5,126 nucleotides of DNA from an uncultured Collinsella sp. (GTDB lineage: Bacteria; Actinomycetota; Coriobacteriia; Coriobacteriales; Coriobacteriaceae), in the NCBI GenBank assembly GCA_902388545.1, contig CABMPS010000149.1, positions 1-5,126 of the forward strand. The letters run 5' to 3'. A program made the position numbers and the translations under genes. The notes beneath the pieces were generated by a model that had not been told where the DNA came from, ran no database searches, and worked only from the letters and a program-made list of their open reading frames with translations. Numbering within the stretch: position 1 is the first letter of the stretch; the number at the start of each line of letters is the position of its first letter. Below, in pieces: positions 5,093 through 5,126 of the stretch.

Positions 5093-5126
5093 TGAAACAA
5101 TAAAGGCCTCGGCTCGTTTGGTGCGA

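Overview
The window is high-GC bacterial DNA that looks like a Gram-positive actinobacterium of the class Coriobacteriia, most likely Collinsella or a close relative. This rests on base composition, TAGAAT-type -10 boxes, GGAGG-type ribosome binding sites and the protein families. The genus is an inference and was not tested by any search. I see no rRNA, tRNA, CRISPR array or complete insertion sequence.

There are four genes. (1) Positions 6-1346 (+) encode a membrane-anchored Ser/Thr protein kinase of the PknB type; its true 5' end may lie outside the window. (2) Positions 1399-2532 (-) are convergent with the kinase and encode a secreted coiled-coil protein with a C-terminal lysozyme-like domain. 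The two genes end on either side of one strong hairpin terminator (1356-1379). (3) After a 422-bp divergent intergenic region, positions 2955-4211 (+) encode an ATP-grasp ligase that closely resembles D-aspartate ligase (AslA/Asl(fm)). (4) Positions 4296-5042 (+) encode an aspartate racemase with both catalytic cysteines. The last 84 bp hold no gene, but they contain what looks like the edge of a dispersed repeat.

The ligase and racemase make sense as one module. The racemase would turn L-Asp into D-Asp, and the ligase would activate D-Asp with ATP and join it to the side-chain amine of the third residue of the peptidoglycan stem peptide. This gives a D-Asp (D-iAsn after amidation) cross-bridge. 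The neighbouring secreted protein probably cuts or remodels peptidoglycan, so three of the four genes point to the cell wall. A PknB-type kinase would fit as a signalling partner, but that link is only positional.

The least explained part is the intergenic region 2533-2954. It holds two perfect 15-bp palindromes with centres 22 bp apart inside a longer dyad, just upstream of a likely promoter for the hydrolase. It also has a further copy of the same motif, an intrinsic terminator with no gene in front of it, a hairpin-rich stretch, and a separate promoter for the ligase.
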